From assembly GCF_036373705.1 (NCBI RefSeq), contig NC_089867.1, positions 1,838,501-1,902,500 of the forward strand: DNA of 64,000 nt, given 5' to 3'. Of this stretch, positions 1 to 12,086 are shown piece after piece. Position numbers and translations under genes: made by a program. The DNA is from Amia ocellicauda (Eukaryota > Chordata > Actinopteri > Amiiformes > Amiidae). The notes beneath the pieces are model-generated. The model did not search any database, was not told the DNA's origin, and saw nothing but the letters and a program-made list of their open reading frames with translations. The number at the start of each line of letters is the position of its first letter. Position 1 is the first letter of the stretch.

Positions 1-3000
1 TGTGTAAAAGCTTCACTGTAAAGAGGGTAAGAATGCTAATGCATTCAGGACACATGGCTTTAAAACTGACTCATGGAAGTAAGCAGATATACCTGGTTGT
101 AGAGATTTGACCACATCACACAAGTATATCTGCCCACACTGATAATTGCAATTTGCATATTTGTTAGGCACTGCAGTGTACAGAGCACACCTATATACTC
201 AGAACAACACTGGAGTGGATTGTGCAATGCAATTCTGAAATCTTCTAGCTTAAATACAATTCCTACAATAATTACAGCATATATTACATACACATCTTAC
301 TTGTGTTCTTGCTGCACATATTATTGAAACAGAGCCAATTGTAGCACTTGGACCAGTCCTATAGTAGTTGTCACCACGATTTAATTCAAAACATACATTT
401 CTCTTTTTATTGTTTTTTTTGTTATCTTGCACAAAGTATCAGTGGCCTTCAGGACTCTGCTCAAAGTTTTCCTAGCATGCCATACAAGGGTTACCCATCC
501 TAAGACACTGAAATGTCACATCGTAGGCAGCATCATATTGAAGCACTGCAAATTTAAGTTTTAGAGCATTGGAAATGAACAAATATTACGCATTAGGGTT
601 TAATCATTACATCACCAGTATATTATGCAGTTGAAGTTGTGGAAAGTCTCTATAGATCTCCACAAAGTATTATAAGTGATTAGAAGATTAATAATAATAC
701 AACTTTTGACATGTTTGTTCACAACCCAGAGGGAACTAGTAGGACTGTAATGTGAATCTTGCAAGGCAGTTTCTTTTCAGTCTTAATTTTTTGCTTAGAA
801 TTACTCAGATGTTTTTATCATGTACAATATTTGGGGTTAAAAATATAATGTACAGAGAGTGCAGGCTGAATAAAAACTAACAATGGCTGTGGTTTTTTGG
901 AAACACTTGTACATGTAAGTGGGTCCATGATATCAATGAGATACAAGTGTTTCGTACAATGGGGCAGCTCAGTGTAATGCTTAAACATTATTTCTTGTGA
1001 GATAGCACTGAAATACCTTTCTGTTTTAATCTGTAATTCAGCCTCAAATACAAATATCTCCTACTCGTTTGTTTAGCTTTGCATGTGGTTCTTTCTAGAA
1101 GTCCCCTGAATATCTTAACACAGCTTTTATTGTCCATTGAATTAGTCAGTTCCATGTTTCCATAAACTGTTGAATTTCTCGTAATGCAAGGGAATGCAAA
1201 TTGCTTTAGAGCTTTCTGGGTAAATTTGAAAGAAAGAGATACTATAGCCCACATCACTTTTCAACCATCAAAACTGACTTCCTTTACATTAAGTATGTAA
1301 AACAAATCTTACACTGTGAACAATTACAAAGGCCTGTAAAATTGAGTATGTTTGTATATATGTATGTTGCCTGTTATGATGGCAGGCACAGTAACTTAGA
1401 CTTGAGTTACAACTGAAGGGAAAGGAAGGAGCAGAAAAGCAAAACTTAAAACTTAAAATTATCAGACCCTTATGAATGGAAATGGGAATACATTTATCTG
1501 TATAATTATTTTGCATTTTGTCTTTTGAGCTGCCCCATACACTGTGGCATGAATGACATGGTTGTCTGTGGTAGTTATTATAAATAACACAATTAATGAA
1601 AATCCTGAATTCCATTCACTATTTGTCATAGTTTTTTTCTCTATTTTTGTATTGGACTTAAATATATACACTCAATCCATCCTCTTAAAAACAATCCATC
1701 TGGTTTTTGTGTCACTTTCAAATGTACAAGTCTTGTGATTTGCAAATTCACTGAGGGGCATTTGCCACCTCTGATGCTTTACAAATTAAATATTGCCTTT
1801 ATTTCTAGTAGCTATCCTTGGGACAGGAAATGACATAGAGAGGAACATTCACAGAATGGAAGGGATCCAATAAAGATATCAGGGGCTGCAGATAACCCAG
1901 AAAGGACAATGAGGGTGAATTGTGAATTGTGATTGGGAGAATTTCATAAAATCTTAAAGATCAACTGAACAGTATTTGATTATAACAAAAGTTTATAATA
2001 AAATATTTCCTTATGATTATTAAGATGAGTGGGGTGTGTTAGTTCCATTGCTGGAGATCTAACTGTAATGACTAATGAACAAATACATGCCCAGTATCTT
2101 TGCACTACTGAAGCACTGAAGCAGATCTTCCTTTCTCCCACTGCCAGATTTACCCAATTTTGGAAAAATAATTCACCCAAAAATGATAATTATTCATAGT
2201 TAAACTTGGATAACCACAAAATTAAACTACATCAGTCTAAAAGCATTTTAATTACATTATTCATATTCTGCCCCAGGCTCCCACAAATATTAAGTTATCA
2301 TTAATTGGCAATTTAATGGCTGGACAGATATACTATTCAAGCTGTGTGTTATGTGCATGTCATAATGTTTTCACTTAATATCCCTTAAAACCAAGTGACG
2401 CAGTACAGCTTGCTTCAGGTCAACTATGAATGAACTGGCCTTGCTCCTGAAATTTAAAACTTTATTTTTTCACCACATGTGTGATACTTAATTAAAAAAA
2501 AATGTAAAACTGAAGTTAAACTGCATTCTTTTTGTATAGTAATGTGAAGTTAATCTTTAAAAATGTATTAATCGGAATGATACAAAATGTTCACTCATGC
2601 ATAACCATATACCAGAGATACATTTTAATGGTATCCTCCTTTCAAATGTACATAGTAGCCATTTCCCTTGTTATGCATTAAGAAATCTTAATCTTTCTGT
2701 TTCTCCACATGCAGTTTTGTATCCAGTTGGAATATCTAGTTAATAAGGGTTCTGTCATTAATGTACTTCAGTCATTTCATGTGGAATGTATATGAAATCG
2801 AAAATAAGCTCCACATCTGCTTCATAAAAGCAAAGAAACATGTTGGCATAGGAAATGAAGAGGAAAAGAGCTGAATGCCAGTTATATATTAAAAATAACA
2901 GTGATTTATACCAGGAAGATGCATTCTGAAAATGAAAAAACAGAAGTGTTGTCTTGTAAGTTATTATACTGAGTGTAACATCAAAAGACACCAGTGTGGC

Positions 3001-3654
3001 TTTTCTTGTATTTCTTAAAATGCAAAAACATTGACCACAAACCCAAATTATGTGGTATTTTGTGTGATACATCTTCATTTTTTTGATGAGACAACAAAAC
3101 CCATCTATCCTGTCACCAGTATGAGATATAATGCACTTGGTATTGCACTCTGAATATGTTTTCTGTACCATGTGACTTTCTCCTGTCTATGAACACTTCA
3201 TAGCAAGTGCACCTATCTTGGTTATATTTTCTAGCTTACATAGAAAAAGACTACATTTATGGAAAGCTTTTTGTGTCACATGAAGGTATGGGCCTAGTGC
3301 TGGATTTAACATGCTTAAGTAGATAGTTTGATAAAGTCCAGGTTGACCAGCAATTTCATACTTTAGTCTGTGCTGCTTCTGGGTGGAAGAACGGAAGAGT
3401 AATTTTTTACAAGGCTGGTTTAAAGTCCTTGTTAGTCTCTTGGACAATGTAGCTCATTTGGATGCAAGCTAATAATGCATGCAAGGATTTGATCAAGCTG
3501 TTCCTTTTATGGATCCTCGTTTGCCTGTTTCTGTGACATGCCTAGGCAACTTCTTCATGTACAAAGAAGTGTCTCCTGTTGTCAGTTTTAAAATTATTCC
3601 CTCTTTATTACTGTCCTATTGTTTGTTGGGTTACCTTTGTTTATTCCTTTTGGA
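1..3654. other. Non-coding AT-rich DNA, probable ERICH5 intron 1
   Basis: No exon, RNA gene or mobile element could be supported here. The open frames are short, lack splice context and resemble no family I know. Because the first visible ERICH5 exon (5040) begins with a splice acceptor in phase 1, an upstream exon must exist. I found no candidate start exon in this stretch, so it is best read as intron 1, with exon 1 to the left of the window. Confidence 0.45.
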
Positions 3655-4330
3655 ATCTTGAATAGTTCTATAAAGTCCCCTTGAAAACACTCTGTTCAGG
3701 ACTGAAGATTTAGAAGAGTTCCTTTAATCTGTCTAGGACAATCTGTAAAGACCAGAAATCAGCTTGGTTCTAAAAAAAAAAAAAAAGACTCCAGAGCAGC
3801 AGTCTTTAACTTGGGGATCAAGATTTGATTCATATTTTATACTGTTAACTTGATATCGTAACTTTTTGTTTGCCTTTTGTATTACTTCCACACACAGTCC
3901 AGAGAAGGACAATGATGAGCTGACAGTATAAACATCTACTTCCTTTTAATAGGAAGCTTCCTCAAGCTAAGTGCCCCCCATCTTATATTTATAAGGTATT
4001 TTCTTCTTGTCTGTATGTAGTACTCTGCACAACTGTACCTTTAATTTAATTTGTCATGTATCTGCCCAGTCCTGAATACTGTTAAGCGCTTGTGTTGCTC
4101 ATTTTTTATAGTGTTAGCCACTCACCCTAATATTGGGTAATCTGCAGAATTAACAGGTTACTGCCTATATCAGACTCTAAATCAATTATGTAGATTAAAA
4201 AATAAGAGAGCCTAATACAGACCCCTGTGTCACTCCACAGATTACCTTGTCCCCATTGAGGTTTCAGCCCTTGTTAGTACTCTCTGTTTTCACCAGTTCT
4301 CAATATAGTTAGTAAAATAAAATGTATGTT
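3655..4330 (-). repeat. Decayed CR1-type LINE fragment, antisense
   Basis: The plus strand reads like the complement of a CR1 reverse-transcriptase 3' region. Near 4220-4320 it has the pattern seen in antisense CR1 copies (around 'acccctgtgtcactccac' and a later 'ctctgttttcaccagttctc'). Near 3670-3740 it resembles the CR1 C-terminal region. A cleaner antisense CR1 copy at 46228-47226 in this window shows the same order of blocks. The reading frame is destroyed. Limits are approximate, and the call is by motif memory rather than alignment. Confidence 0.5.
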
Positions 4331-5039
4331 GTTTAAAAAACGTTAAAACATAACAACAAAACCTGGAAAAGAATGTTACAATAAAACAATTTTCTGTTTT
4401 GTTTTTCACAACACCACTCACCAAGTCCACATTCTGCACTGCACAGAATCTCCTCTCTTGAACTCAACATCCTGAATATTCCAGTCTGTTCCATTGCCAA
4501 AAACTATATTTTATATATATATTAAAATATTAAATCATCCTTTAAATATAGTAGTATTAAGTCAGTAAGTTAGGTTGAGTATTGCAGTGTTTGTTTTGTT
4601 TGTTGTTTTGTCTCCAATCACCAAACTCTACCTGTCCTGACTGCCTGTGGAAAATGCAAGTTCATAGATAAAAGTTCAAGCCCAGTTCTGAATAAGGAGG
4701 CTTTAGATATGTTGTGGCAATTTTAAGTGGAAAAGCTTTGCTCATTAAAATAGCTCCCAGCAGCAAACTTGTGTTTATACAGCTCTGAAGACTCATATAC
4801 CAGTAATGGATAATATGGAGAGTACAATCCTTTTCTGCACATTCTGTGTTATCCCAATATAGAATCACCCTTGAAAGCTCCCAGTACACTGTATTCAATT
4901 CCACGGTTTAGTAAATCTTGTTAAGGAAAATAACATGCTTTCCCTCAAATAAGAGAAGATCAGATTGAGTTACAGGTGTAAGAGTAACACAGACAATCTT
5001 CTCTTTTTCTCTTCTCCACTTTGGGTGATATGCTGCCAG

Positions 5040-8000
5040 TTCCTCATGATGAAAATTATGACAATGAAACCATTCCTGACCAAGTTCAACTGCCGACGCA
5101 GGACCCTCTACCTGAAGACATTAAAGATTCACTAAATCCATATGACAACTCATCCAAAGAGGATGCTGAGAGTCCTGCAGCTGGTGAGGTCCAAGACACC
5201 CAGCCTGTCTCTGGGACTGTGGTCCCTGAGGACACCCAACCAGCACACTCTGATCCTTCTGATGCTCCAGAGGCTGCCTCCAGCATACAAGAGAACATGG
5301 CAGAAGTGGCCCTCAGCGAACAGCAGGCCGATCCAGAAAAGATACCTAGCTCCACAGAGGTGGTGACGGCAAAGGAAGAAACTGTTGCTTCGGAATCTGT
5401 GACAGCTGCCGGTGAAGACAAACAAGATGAAACAGTACCCAGAGTTCCAGACACAGAGCAGGAAAGTGAATCCACTGTGAAGGAGAGTGTTGCAGGGGAT
5501 ATTACAGATGAGTCTTCTCCTTCTCCAGCTGAAGAGCAGGAAGTGGCACTTGTGACAGACACTGTGGCGGAGATTCCTTCCAGCTCTCCTGAGCCAGTGG
5601 AGGAGACAGCGACCAGTACCCCTGAGGCTCATGTTGAAGGTAGGAGCCATAATGTGCTGTGTATTATTGCGTTTGTAGATCTATATAAGTCAATAAAGGC
5701 TGAATAAGAATAAGAATAAGGATAACAATAAAAATAATGAAATTAATAAAATGATGTGGACAATGCTATCCACTTTTAAACCAGTAAGAGTATCTTAGAA
5801 AATGTACGTAAACTTGCTATATTGAATTATTTGATTTTTAACAAGTTTTTAAAAAAGATTGATTAACAACATTGTTTATTACTGTCAAAGACCAAATAGA
5901 AGACAATACATTATAATAAACTTGGTTTATTATACAAAGATTCATTATGTTTTACTCATTCACAGCCTGAATACCATGATATTACCAAATGTGTCTGTGT
6001 CTTGTATAGGACTGTCTCTGAAGGTTCAAACGTTCGGAGGTTTGTTCGGTCTCCAGACCTTCGAATGTTTCCATTTGTGGTCTTCCTTTTGCATTTGAGT
6101 TCTGCTTTTTGTTTTTGTGTTTCTCTTTTTGTATTTGTGTTTTTCTTTTTGCATTTGTGTTCTGCTTTTTGTTTTTGTGTTTCTCTTTTTGCAATTGTGT
6201 TTTGCACTTCAGGGCCACCGTACTTTTCCCTTATTTAATATAATACAAATTAAAGTCAACATACATATGTCACTGCACATACGTTTATTTTTTATCAGTA
6301 AGGTGCTTTTACTTGAAGGTTAACATGTTTCATGCAAGTAAAATCAATATAAACGGTGTGCTTGTAATGTATAAAAACATGATTACTGTTCTAGATAACT
6401 TATTTTAAACTACGAGGGGATGTTTTATTTTGTTAAATGGATAACCTGTAAAAAAAAAAAGGATTTTAATTCAAATCTATACACTAATAGCTAATGTGAA
6501 GTTATCAATAAATTATGCAAATTAGCACCAACGAAGCTTCGAACCTAAGTTCGGTAATGTGTTCTGAACCTTCGATGGTCAAAATTTACTCTTCAGGACA
6601 GCCCTAGTCTTGTAATACAAGGTGATCATATTTTCTGAGTTATATCTGGATTCCTGAGTAGAGGAGCTTGGAATAATTAGTTAATTAATGTTTCTGAATG
6701 TTTCTGTTCTCATTTAACAAATCAGGACAAAGTAAAGTGGAGTTTCTTTTGAGGGTGAGAATGCATTTCACAGTTCATAACTGGAAAACAACCTCTCATC
6801 TTCTGTCATTTACAAAAAAACACAATATGTAACAACAGTAGCAGCAATAGTTCAGGATTTTTCAGAACCAAAGACCCATATGGGGTACCCAATACAGAGT
6901 ACCAAGAAAACAGACTGACGACTGTCCCCTGCAATCAGGGACATATTGTAACCCTTTAAATGTATGTAGAGTGTCCTATTCAAACCCTTTGTATTAAGCT
7001 GCGCACACTTAAGCAGAGAATGGACTAATTAATAAAAAATAGTATAATTGAGATTTGCTGATTTTTAGGAATAATATGCAATTTACAGATTATTTGGAGA
7101 TTATGTACATCATTTTTCTACACATGGCTGATGTGGATAGGAATTTTACAAATAAAAGATGACATGTGAATAAGGCCTTTCAAATTTACACTGCTGTGGT
7201 AATACTGGAATAACCACAGAAATAGCTTTTCAGTTAGGATGCAGATTACCTTATCACTTCAATACCCAGTATATTTCCATAAGGAGTCCTGATGGATTCC
7301 GTGCACTTTTTGTTCTGCCCTGGAGCAAGTTTCTCTTAATTACATGCTACTACTTATTTTGTCTCAGCTAATACATTTTTTCCATCCGACAGAAGTGTTT
7401 ACCAGTTAAACAAAAATCTGCAAATATCATAAAAAGGAGAAATACTGTGTATTTTATTTGGCCTAATTTTGGCCTAAATCTCAAGAGATCAGATGGATGC
7501 CTGTGAGTCTGCAGTCTTCCCATTGTTACCAGTTGATGTAGTTTGCAGACCGAGTAGTTTGTTTAAGTAATACATTAATTAGATGTTTTTTTTAGATGTG
7601 TTAGTTGCAGTTTGCTGGTCATTGAAGGAGAGGTTTTGGACAATAGGCAAAGTCACACACATATATATATATATATATATATACACTCACCTAAAGGATT
7701 ATTAGGAACACCATACTAATACTGTGTTTGACCCCCTTTCACCTTCGTGGCATTGATTCAACAAGGTGCTGAAAGCATTCTTTAGAAATGTTGGCCCATA
7801 TTGATAGGATAGCATCTTGCAGTTGATTGAGATTTGTGGGATGCACATCCAGGGCACGAAGCTCCTGTTCCACCACATCCCAAAGATGCTCTATTGGGTT
7901 GAGATCTGGTGACTGGGGGCCAGTTTAGTACAGTGAACTCATTGTCATGTTCAAGAAATCAATTTGAAATGATTCGACCTTTGTGACATGGTGCATTATC

Positions 8001-11000
8001 CTGCTGGAAGTACCCATCAGAGGATGGGTACATGGTGGTCATAAAGGGATGGACATGGTCAGAAACAATGCTCAGGTAGGCCGTGGCATTTAAACGATGC
8101 CCAATTGGCACTAAGGGGCCTAAAGTGTGCCAAGAAAACATCCCCCACACCATTACACCACCACCACCAGCCTGCACAGTGGTAACAAGGCATGATGGAT
8201 CCATGTTCTCATTCTGTTTACGCCAAATTCTGACTCTACCATCTGAATGTCTCAACAGAAATCGAGACTCATCAGACCAGGCAACATTTTTCCAGTCTTC
8301 AACTGTCCAATTTTGGTGAGCTTGTGCAAATTGTAGCCTCTTTTTCCTATTTGTAGTGGAGATGAGTGGTACCCGGTGGGGTCTTCTGCTGTTGTAGCCC
8401 ATCCGCCTCAAGGTTGTACGTGTTGTGGCTTCACAAATGCTTTGCTGCATACCTCGGTTGTAACGAGTGGTTATTTCAGTCAAAGTTGCTCTTCTATCAG
8501 CTTGAATCAGTCGGCCCATTCTCCTCTGACCTCTAGCATCAACAAGGCATTTTCGCCCACAGGACTGCCGCATACTGGATGTTTTTCCCTTTTCACACCA
8601 TTCTTTGTAAACCCTAGAAATGGTTTGTGCGTGAAAATCCCAGTAACTGAGCAGATTGTGAAATACTCAGACCGGCCCGTCTGGCACCAACAACCATGCC
8701 ACACTCAAAATTGCTTAAATCACCTTTCTTTCCCATTCAGACATTCAGTTTGCAGTTCAGGAGATTGTCTTGACCAGGACCACACCCCTAAATGCATTGA
8801 AGCAACTGCCATGTGATTGGTTGGTTAGATAATTGCATTAATGAGAAATTGAACAGGTGTTCCTAATAATCCTTTAGGTGAGTGTATATATATGAGGACT
8901 TATCATTATTTATAATCCCAATAATTTTTGACTGGTGTTATTTAAAATATCCCAATATCAGGAGATTAAAGAGACTGTAATACCTGCAGAGTAACAAGGA
9001 ATAATGAGCATCTCAGTATGCCAGGAATGAACAGGATTCTAATAATGCCAGGAGTGCAATCTGATATTAAGCTGCCATGGGAAGCTGGAGGAGAGCAGCA
9101 CAACTGATAGCTACTGAAGGTGCTGAATGACTCATCTGTTGCCAAATGGATTGCAGTTTAATTTCCCTGAGCATTTATTGACAGAGGCCCAGATGTTTAA
9201 GTAGCAATAGAATGGAGTGGGCACAGCCGTCCAATCTTGAAATTAAGAATTTCAATGAGTATGAATAGATAAGTAGTGGGCACTGTTGTGCTAGTGTCTT
9301 AAGCTTTACCATTAATGTGAACTTTTAATATGCTGAATCGATTTCCTATACAATTCTATGTGAGTTACCTTGATCACTGGAAAATTGTAAATGAATGTTA
9401 AAATTGGAGCACAGCAATCTATTAGCCATCTGTTAGTCAGTTTAATCAGTTCACAATGGCTCAAGGAAGAGCGTGAAAGTCCAGGCTCCTTAATGTGCTT
9501 TCACCAACGGTCTCATATCAGTTTCACAATGACTGCCAACCTGTAAAGCTGAAAAATCATTTTAAGAACAGTACTCTTGCAGCCAAATGAGACCATGGGC
9601 CAGATTAGATTTAAACTTTGAACCACCTGCTACAGAACTGTACTCAGTTGTAGCTTCATTTTTAGTAAGATGCCACTTTCTTCTAATCGTAAATGTAGCC
9701 GCTATGATGAACAGGTTTGTAGTTTTCTATTAGTGGGTGGGACAATGTTTTGATTTAATCTGGCCCCATGTGTTTATAAACGTTTAAAAACTTGTAACTA
9801 CTTAAAGGTTACACTATTAGTCTCTTGGCTTCTTCTGCAGATACTGGAGGTTTATCTATTTTATTTGACAGAAAAATATAATTAAGTACAGCTTGGGAAA
9901 TAATTAAGAGACCACTTAACGTTGATTTCTGAACTTGGAGTGGTCTCTTAATTTTTTCCAGAGCTGTATATTTCTGAATATTTTGTATTGTTATCATATC
10001 ACAAATATTACTGTATATCCCTTTCATTAATATTATATACACAATCACTTTTCTGTTAAATTTATTTGGTTGTTAAAGCTGGATGGAGTATTTTAACATG
10101 TTGCCATGGAATTGACAGTTTAACAATCTGCTTTTCCTATTTGGTCAAGGACTTTGTGAACTCTTTATTCACTAATACTGTATGAAGTAGGTTTAATCTT
10201 TTAAACATCAATGTTTCCTCACATTTGAAGCACAATCAACACTGTCTAAATCCTCTCCTTTCTGCAATAATTACTAAAAGGTATGATATAAATTAGGGAT
10301 GAATTGCTACAGTGGGACACCTGCCTGTACAGTGTAAATCAGAAGAATACAGGCATGGGGACTTGGTGAAGTAAGCATGTCTTAATTTACTCTCCATGAT
10401 GACTGTTTCCAGGTGAGACTGAGGAGAAGGTGGAAGGTGAGACACAGCTGGAATCAGCACCTGCAGAACAAACACAACCTGCAGAGAAAGAGCAGGGTCA
10501 GCTGGAGACAACAGACAGCACCCCAGTTACTGGTGAGTAAAGAAGTTCCCAGTATTATACCTAAAGACTAATTTGTCCAGTCATGAGAACAATAGCCAGT
10601 TGCCATAATTACTGCCTGCTATAGACTTGAATAATAAACAGTGTTTAGGGTTCAGCGTTTATATGGAAAAGTCAGGAACATTTTTCTCATGATGTCTGTA
10701 TGTTTCTAGAAATTAACTGGTATTCTGTTCTGATTTAGAACAAGACGTATGGGAGGACGTATTTAAAGGTCTATGTGCCTCCTACTAATTTACATGAGAA
10801 TGTTTTTTTAATATTGTGAGAACATCATGTGATGCCAAAAAAGATTCCTGTATTTTTTTGTTTTGCAAATACCTGTGTTGTGCTACACCGTTTTGAGCTG
10901 GGAGTAATGCTCTCAGGTTAAAAAAGCTATGTTTACAGGGAATTTTACATCTATTTTGAACACATGATCGTGAGGATCGAGCTTGAATGAGCAATTTCCA

Positions 11001-12086
11001 AGAGCATCTAACCAGTTAGAACATTTTGTTGTCTTGATTGATTAATGATTATAAGGCTATTTGCAGCAATTCATATTAAAAGAGTTACAGAGAGAAATGG
11101 GTAACTGGGGAAGTAAGTGTCTTAATTTACTCTCCATGGTGATTGTTTCCAGATGAGACTGAGGAGAAGGTGGAAGGTGAGACACAAACAGAACCTGCAG
11201 AGAAAGAGCAGGGTCAGCTTGAGACGACAGAGGTTACTGGTGAGTAAAGAAGAGCCCAGAATTATACCTAACTATTTTGTCCAGACATGAGAACATTAGC
11301 CTATGGGAGCTGCCATCATTATTCTATAAGGATTATAATATTTAATTTATAGTAGACTGTTTGATACCACATTTGGTTATTGTAATTGTATTACCTTTCT
11401 GTATATACAACTCTTTGTAGTATAATGCCTCTCTTTTATCAATAACAACAGAAAAAATAGGAAGTTATAGCAATCAGTAAGGAGTTCCTCGATTGTTAAA
11501 CTACTAACAACAGGATGAGCAAGTATAACGAGGATCATAGGGAATGAACTCATTATGGTGATTTCATCCCTCTCTGAAGACTACTCATACACAAGACAAG
11601 TTTATTAGTCTCCTCTCATCTGTATATGTACCTGTGTTTTGAAAGACTTTGGTTGCAGATAGTGAGGTTTGAGAACCTCACCAAGCAGTATGTTAAAAGA
11701 AAAATCAGCTTTTTAAACTTTGCTGTATTCCATACACCCCAAACAGTGTTTGTAAATTAATGCATCCTACTCCAACTCTTACATTTTGGAGTCAGGTGGG
11801 CCCAAAAAAGCCATCGTGACCAATAAAAGTAGCATGCGTTTTAATGTGTATGCTTGTTGACTTATATACCTTAGTTTGGTCTAAAGTTCCTCTATAAATG
11901 GAAGTTAATTCATGGATTTACAAAATACTTCAGTGAAATACCAGTTTACAGGAGAGAACCCAAATAGTTAAGTTTTCCTTAGCAGTTTATGGTTGGAAAC
12001 ATAAACAAATGACTTGTACTGCACTGCTAATGCTGTTGTCTTGCGTCCCATTTCCTTATTTTTCAGTTACCAGCAAAGAGGAATGA
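5040..12086 (+). CDS. erich5: Glutamate-rich protein 5 (ERICH5-like), exons 2-5, 5'-partial
   Basis: Four exons join in one frame with all introns in phase 1: 5040-5639, 10413-10532, 11153-11239 and 12067-12086, where TGA follows Val-Thr-Ser-Lys-Glu-Glu. Each has AG/GT borders. The first acceptor follows a pyrimidine tract at 5000-5020. The visible part encodes about 275 residues, rich in Glu, Ser, Thr, Pro and Val, with no membrane segment, cysteine pattern or known catalytic motif. It is probably largely disordered. The name rests on composition and position: next to RIDA and POP1, convergent with RIDA, as ERICH5 is in human. Human ERICH5 has no well-established function. Exon 1 is outside the window. 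Exon 2 is cut at 5394-5397 by a tandem-duplication breakpoint whose second copy starts at 15749. Exons 3 and 4 are duplicates of each other. A different Glu-rich protein is possible, but synteny argues for ERICH5. Confidence 0.72.
6007..6606. mobile_element. Non-autonomous hAT-like element (600 bp) with 8-bp TSD
   Basis: The ends are inverted: TAGGACTGTC on the left and the complement of TAGGGCTGTCC on the right. Exact 8-bp direct repeats GTCTTGTA flank it at 5999-6006 and 6607-6614, as expected for hAT insertion. No transposase frame remains. It lies in ERICH5 intron 2 and carries a 20-bp-period minisatellite at 6081-6200. Confidence 0.8.
6081..6200. repeat. Minisatellite, 20-bp units in a 60-bp higher-order repeat
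   Basis: Six pyrimidine/TG-rich 20-bp units are arranged as two trimers. Units at 6101 and 6161 are identical, 6121 resembles 6181, and 6081 resembles 6141. The array sits inside the hAT-like element and is copied at 16436-16555. Confidence 0.8.
6615..7660. other. ERICH5 intron 2, no recognised feature
   Basis: AT-rich sequence between the hAT-like and Tc1 elements. No exon, RNA gene or repeat family was recognised. One of the two differences between the duplication units (7304 versus 17659) lies here. Confidence 0.6.
7661..7683. repeat. (TA)n microsatellite hosting a Tc1 insertion
   Basis: A TA run directly abuts the left end of the Tc1/mariner copy at 7684 and supplied its TA target. The copy is at 18016-18038. 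Confidence 0.85.
7684..8884 (-). pseudogene. Degenerate DD36E-type Tc1/mariner element (unit 1 copy)
   Basis: About 1,201 bp flanked by TA at 7682-7683 and 8885-8886, with terminal inverted repeats starting CACTCACCTAAAGGATTATT. The minus strand encodes a transposase nearly identical to the intact one at 60468-61508, but it is broken in four places. There is a one-base insertion near 8624 in the N-terminal DNA-binding region. A Trp codon has become TGA at 7959-7961, between the second Asp and the Glu of the catalytic triad. Two bases are lost near 7912. About 17-20 bp are lost near 7746 at the C-terminal end. It cannot make full-length transposase. It sits in ERICH5 intron 2. Confidence 0.9.
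9889..9966. mobile_element. Short Tc1-type MITE (78 bp)
   Basis: A near-perfect hairpin flanked by TA at 9887-9888 and 9967-9968. The right arm reads as the complement of CAGCTCTGGAAAAAATTAAG, the terminal repeat of a common fish Tc1-like family; the left arm is slightly changed. Only the two termini and a short loop remain. The copy is at 20244-20321, and a separate sibling is at 28116-28186. Confidence 0.75.
10365..10600 (+). repeat. Intragenic exon duplication, copy A (ERICH5 exon 3 and flanks)
   Basis: The exon at 10413-10532, its upstream intron end and its downstream intron start match the block around exon 4 (11107-11310). Shared stretches include the splice acceptor region, the exon start at GAG-ACT-GAG-GAG, the exon end GTT-ACT-G, and intron sequence for roughly 60 bp after the donor. 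Confidence 0.85.
11107..11310 (+). repeat. Intragenic exon duplication, copy B (ERICH5 exon 4 and flanks)
   Basis: Diverged partner of 10365-10600, offset about 740 bp. Relative to copy A, the exon (11153-11239, 87 bp) lacks 33 bp in total, 11 codons, so the frame is kept. The divergence is far greater than between the 10,355-bp units, so this event is older. Confidence 0.85.

Noticed and set aside
5086-5562. Antisense open frame of 158 codons over ERICH5 exon 2
   Set aside because: Mirror of the Glu/Ser-rich sense exon. It has no start context or splice logic, and the sense frame joins cleanly to three further exons.
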